64,000 nucleotides of DNA from Tetmemena sp. SeJ-2015. Lineage: Eukaryota; Ciliophora; Spirotrichea; Sporadotrichida; Oxytrichidae. This document shows, piece by piece, positions 58,904-64,000 of this stretch. The notes beneath the pieces are model-generated. The model saw only the letters and a list, made by a program, of their open reading frames with translations, had not been told where the DNA came from and searched no databases. The stretch covers positions 1 to 64,000 of the forward strand of contig JAJKFJ010022078.1 in the NCBI GenBank assembly GCA_027382625.1, in the 5' to 3' direction. The position numbers and the translations under genes were made by a program. Positions within the stretch are counted from its first letter, which is position 1. Every line of letters begins with the position of its first letter.

Positions 58904-61900
58904 TAATTTTGATTGTTCTTGAAAGCCCAAGTTAATCTATCTCCGTTAGGATCCTTAAAAATAAAAAATTAACGAGGTTTGAGATATCAAATGCTTAGTA
59001 TTTATTTAGTGCAAATTGCAGCGTCTTATAAAGCAATCTTCTTTGAGGAAACGAGTTGACAAGAAGCGATTTAGTGTAAGAAAAGTAACCGTCCTTGGTG
59101 TCATATGCAGTGAATTTCAAATTAATAAGAGAACTAGAATCTTATGTGGATGGAAAACCCCTAAATGTTCCACTAAAAATATCAAATCCTATCCACTTAG
59201 GACGGTCGCTTTCATCACTCAAAGTTAATGAATAAGTCAAGATATCTAAGTCATCATCAGTAAACCAATCCTTTGTGTAGATAGTAAGTATTTAATTGTA
59301 ATCATCTTTCACAAAAGGCACACTAGAATCAAAATAATCGGTAGGCACACCATCTAAGGGATCTATATCAACAAATTTGTAAGCCAAACCCACAGCAGTC
59401 GGAGAAGGCTGTCTATTTATCAAAATTTAAAAGGTCGAACTTAGAATGCTTTGTAAAGAGTACTGATCTTGAATCTGATATTTGGAAGTCTATGACCCTA
59501 TGTTATTTAATTATTTAGAGAGATTTTACTTGCTTATCCAAATTGCATACCAATCCACTTTATTTGATCAAAGTTATTTATGAAAGGGGAAACAAAAGAA
59601 AGCCAAACGGTGTGGCTTGAATGCAAATAAACTTAATCTTAGGTATCGCTAGTAGTATCAGGATCGTAAAATTTATCTAAAGACTAACTCCATGAAAAAT
59701 ATTACCCCACATTCTAAAAACTATCATACTGAATTATGTAGGTGTTCAGGCTAGATCCATAAAGGTCTATAGGAGTCTAATCTTAAGGATCAATTTGAAA
59801 AGTGTTTATAGCATACTAATCTATGTTGTTAAAGCACATCACATCGCTTTATTTAAATTAAAATTAATAAATTATTTTTAACAAATAAGTTATTTTAATT
59901 AATCTTACTAAGAGGAAAATTTGTAATTAATTTTAAATGATCGATATAGCAACTTCCCTTTGTAAGGCGGATATAGTTAAATAGTAAGATTTTGCTCATA
60001 GAACATCATCCAATAAGGAATCATTGTGGTATTGAAGTTAGTTCCAGTAGAAGTAGTTAGTATCTTATTTTGCTTAACTTTATAGTATGAGCAGCTAGTA
60101 GTGAAAAAAGAGTTTATATTCTTTATTTCGTATCGTTAGCCTATAGTTGGAGATATATCAGGGATGTTGTTGCTATTCTCAGGAGGAGGTATCTAAGGGT
60201 CATCTACAACTACCTTTATGACAGATGAATAAACGTATCATCTCATCGACTCATAGCTATTAAGATCATGAAAATACCCATACTAGGAATAAGGACAAGT
60301 ATAGGTTGGATTACCAGCCTAATAGTTCCACAAATTGAAAGAACTAGCACTCCCTTCAAACCAAGAATAGTAAAAACCTTCAGCCACTGAGATTATTCCA
60401 GAGAGGTAGTTAACTGCAGTCACATCCGTAGTTGTAGTATAGCTCATACCAGCTACGCTACCAGTGTCAGTTACATAATTTTTGTTTGAGTAAGCTCCTC
60501 TGTAAACATTATTTGTGGGACCACTCATTGTTTTGTTGTTGATGCACATGTTCGGTATTGTGATATATTGTGTAAACGTGCTTGACTTTCCCACTACCAA
60601 AGGTGGAAAGAAATTCATAGAAACTTGAGAATCAGCCATTAGTTTGTTAGTTAGTGAAAAATCTGTAACAAAGCTTGTTCTGTAGGTAAAAAGTTGAGTG
60701 CTAGGAGCCACAACAAATAAAATATAATAGAGTTGATATCTTTTCGTTGATTTGATAAGAATAAACTTTTGCATCTGAAGAAGATATATTTAGTGTGGAA
60801 ACTGAAGACTCTGTCAGAAAGTTTACAGTAAATTAGAAAGTGGCACCTGTACTTGTTGGAGGGCTTCTAGGTGTATGACTGTTTTAGAACTTCTTTGGCC
60901 TAACGAATCTCTTATTGAGATACTTGCTTCTTGAAGAGTAAGTATTACTAGTTTGTTCGTACCTAGATTCGTAAGTGAGACGCCAGTGTGTTTTAATACA
61001 ATATATATTTTGGCAATAACCCATATTCCCTCATTGCTTACTGAACCCAGTCTTGATGCTTTAGAAGAACCTGAGATATAAATGAAACCTGCTTCATCTA
61101 CGTCAATAGCATATCCAGTCACATCACCAGACCTATCTCCGAAGTAAGCTGCCTCAGCTGGAAATAAAATATAAATGTGCCTATGTTTGCAGTGGTGAAA
61201 GTTAAACTAAATTAATTGTCAGATCCACTTTGAATATGAACCAATTATTGTATTTTCCCTTATTAGAGTCTCCTGTGCAGTCTTGCTCAAATGGCAGCTA
61301 GAACTCATCGTATGAGCAGAAGTTATTAGACTAAGTGCCGTCATTCTGTATGCAGAACATCTGTTGATAGAATTTGTACCTGTTTGCTGTAGTAGTGTAA
61401 TTCCCAAACACATACTCCCATAGATTTTTCTTAAACTAATCATTTCTGCAGTAGTTTGGCACGTAGTTTGTATTATACCAAGGTTTAAAAGTGTTGATGC
61501 TAGAGATGGGCCAAGTACAGTCCTCGGTCACGTTTCCATGATCAATTTCAGAACCAGTAATATTTCCAGAGAATCTGTCGCAGTCTCTGAATTTCACATC
61601 TGCGAGACTGCAGTCTAGTGAGTTATAGTCGAAGATGTAGAAATCGCAAGTTGTCCATGAGTAAATGTAGCTGTTGTAGTCCAGTAAAGCAAAAATGAAG
61701 AATAAATATTTAAAATGAAGGTTTAATTGAATTATATTTACATAAGCAGTGAGTTTGTTGTAGGCTGTATCTTCGCAGTACTCTCTGATATAGATAATAA
61801 ATATTTTCATGTTTGGAAGCAACAAGAGTGTAGACAAAAATAATTCACTCCTTTTAGGGCAATTAGATGGACATGCCGTCATAACGTATGGGTCATCAAA

Positions 61901-63334
61901 GTCCGCTGGGGAAATGGCGTTGTAGGTGTATCTTACGGGAACAGGGGAGTAAGTGCCGCTGAAGCTTTGGTAATTAGAATAGTGTTTGGTGTTCATTAAA
62001 ACTAGCAAGTAGCGATTGTCCTCAGTCAATAAACATTAAAATTTAAGTAAATGTTTTGTTTGAATAATTATAGAAGTTTACACAGTCAGCTATTGATTCA
62101 GCAGAGGGAGAACCATATCTAAAAACTTGAGTCACAGAAATGGATGTCAAACCAGTTGATCAATTTATTTGTTTTGATGACACAATGCCTATGATGACAT
62201 CTTTTATTTTATCGCCGTTGTTGTAATTTGTATCCCCACAAAAGTAAAGCACGTTGTTGTCATTCACGCCAGAGAAAGATTTCTTCTAAGTAAGCAAAAC
62301 ATTCTTAAGAGTCAGCATATCATTATGAGCAAAATAAAAAGCTGTTGGTTTTAAAGTTACAGCGATTCCAGAGTCGGCATAAGAGTTGAATTTGTAAATG
62401 ATCAAGAATTTATAAATTAAAATAATTTTTAATCAAAATATAACATTTGTTTAATTTCTTACAAAAATAATTATGGAAAATTTTATAAATATTTTTCGAT
62501 CATTTGCTGAAAAGTATGAGCCGTGTCATACTTAATTCCACCAAAGTATAAGTAGTCGTAGTTCCTAGTAGTTTGAATTGAGTAGCAAAGTTCGTTATCA
62601 GATGTTCCAAAACTTTTAGCAAAGATAACCTCTAAAGTGTAATTAAGTCTTAGCACGAAGCAGTCATACCCTCCCTATGTGAAAGCTCCAGAAATAAATC
62701 CTGTCACAAATATTCCTCCATCTGCAGTAGTGGCCACGTCTTAAGCTTCTTAACTGGGAGTTCCCATTGTTTTTGAAACAGAGTTTGACCAAATTTTGAT
62801 TTGAGGAGTCTGAATTAAATCATCATCAAGCATCACTATCAAAGCACTTTTCCTTCCAACACCATTAGAGGCAGTTCCCACAACTATCCAGTCGTTATTC
62901 TCTGTTAACACCAAAGCGTTGCACTAGGTGAATTCGCCTTGTAAGTTAGAGTTTTTAATGTAGCTCATGGCTGTTGTTTGTCCACCTCTATCCAATCAAG
63001 CGAAAAAGCACATCCTCCTGTTTGAGGTATCTATCAGAATAAAAATGTTTATTACATTAATTTTATTTTTAATTTATATTTAAATTTACCAGTATAAAAT
63101 TAGGCTTTGTCACTCTTTCTCACTTCTAATTTATAAAATCTAGATCATAAGGTATCGTCTGAATAGCGTTTCCTGTACTTTAACTGATCCATCGTATGTA
63201 GAGTTCTCCTTCAGGACAGCTTGCATCTGTGTTTTTAAAATATTTTACAAGCACCTACTCTCAGACTAACTATTTCAGTGTGCGAATTGCTCTTCCTCGT
63301 AAATAGTTTCATTTATTCTCTATTTCATGGTCAT
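58904..63334 (-). CDS. 5' part of scrambled SBBP/CADG membrane protein gene
   Basis: A possible ATG is at 63,334, but the 5' end is uncertain. Minus-strand blocks encode beta-propeller SBBP-type repeats (about 62,980-62,500, 'GGIFVTGFISGAFTQGGYD'; about 61,130-60,980, 'DVDEAGFIYISGSSKASR'), a Cys-containing middle (62,030-61,220), then dystroglycan-type cadherin-like (CADG) repeats (60,250-58,904; 'SDRPKWIGFDIFSGTFRG', 'DPNGDRLTWAF'). Short AT-rich IESs separate blocks, for example about 63,020-63,090 and 62,400-62,480. It ends at pointer TAATTTT (58,904-58,910), the complement of AAAATTA that opens the plus-strand block. The product is a large extracellular propeller/cadherin-like surface protein anchored by the span in the other block. 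Confidence 0.7.
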
Positions 63335-63339
63335 TTTAG

Positions 63340-64000
63340 GATTTTAGTTTAAAATTTTAGCTTTTCCTCTTAATTTGAGGGAACATACTCTATTTTAGAG
63401 GAATAGTCAATTAAAAATTATACAAAAATAATACATTAAAATATTTTATCATCGCTAATAAATTCATGCATATAACTTTAAAATGAGGTTTGAGAATTTT
63501 AATAAGTTATGCTATTTTCTTCAATCAATATAAATAATTTAAGTCCTAAAGATCTGTGTAATCCTTCAAGTCAAAATAAAATTGATAACTTGATTCTACT
63601 CTTGCTAAATATTTTCTTGTTCGAATGAGTCATTTTTAGGTGCAAAAATTCTTTCTTTTTAATTTGACTCACTTTTTCAACTTTAAAATTCTTACTTCTA
63701 GTAATTAGAATGTTTGAAGTGTTGTGATGTATTCGATGAAGTCACTTTGCAAAAAAATTATTAGCTGATGAAGAAGACTATGACGAAATTTATTGTTATA
63801 TAATTCATTATTCTCAAAAGTTTTGGATTCCAAATAGAATACGTAGATGCGCGATTTTTCATTTTTAACTTCTTAAAGCTTCTAAATTATTCTTACAAAG
63901 AAAATGTAGAAATTCAATAAGAAATTAAATTCAAATTCTTTTATTTATTGCTAAAACTAAATATCTGATAAGGTCTTCCAAGTTCTGATAGACACTGTTA
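63340..64000. other. Right edge, no gene assigned
   Basis: AT-rich sequence upstream of the SBBP/CADG gene. A short plus-strand frame near 63,710-63,800 ('ECLKCCDVFDEVTL') has paired cysteines and could be the beginning of another gene's coding block, but there is not enough sequence to call it. Confidence 0.4.

Overview
The window looks like germline (micronuclear) DNA of a hypotrich/stichotrich ciliate of the Oxytricha, Stylonychia or Tetmemena type. Four signals support this. (1) Real reading frames run through TAA and TAG, which align with Gln codons in paralogous copies, and end only at TGA. (2) Genes are cut into short coding blocks (MDSs) by AT-rich internal eliminated sequences (IESs). 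These are flanked by 2-7 bp direct repeats ('pointers'), not GT-AG borders, and some are far too short to be introns (10 bp). (3) One element has C4A4-type telomeric ends and long terminal inverted repeats, the hallmark of the TBE (telomere-bearing element) transposons of these ciliates. (4) At least one gene seems to need an inversion to be assembled.

Layout. 1-640: decayed TBE piece. About 1.4-1.9 kb (-): fragments of an RBR (Ariadne-like) E3 ubiquitin ligase gene. About 3.4-12.96 kb: a very large nested palindromic element whose right arm carries an uninterrupted 758-codon ORF for a kinase-like protein; the left arm holds a near-identical, partly broken copy. 13.2-14.6 kb: a near-perfect palindrome with 678-bp arms, each containing a protein-kinase DFG segment. 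14.86-29.28 kb (+, gene A), 31.37-40.82 kb (+, gene B) and 55.48-46.67 kb (-, gene C): three paralogous, IES-riddled genes for large surface proteins. Each has a signal peptide, two LamG/ConA-like domains, a furin-like Cys-rich segment, many DUF4215-type Cys repeats, a multi-pass membrane region and an acidic Ser-rich tail. About 42-46.5 kb (+): hybrid histidine kinase/response regulator. 57.52-55.64 kb (-): ankyrin-repeat membrane protein. 57.58-58.79 kb (+) together with 63.3-58.90 kb (-): two oppositely oriented parts of one SBBP/cadherin-like (CADG) membrane protein gene, which join in frame through a 7-bp pointer.

Mobile DNA is concentrated in IESs and between genes. There are TBE relics at 1-640, 20.3-22.1, 29.56-30.59 and 52.03-53.39 kb. 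A MITE family of about 0.45-0.5 kb has three copies (25.39, 32.87 and 35.10 kb). A ~200-bp dispersed repeat occurs at 28.26 and 39.70 kb, and a GC-rich island lies at 16.9-17.3 kb. Genes A and C both carry a TBE in the equivalent second-LamG position, where gene B has only a ~100-bp IES. Single-base frame breaks occur in places and may be sequence errors or decay. All translations below use TAA/TAG = Gln and were done by eye.
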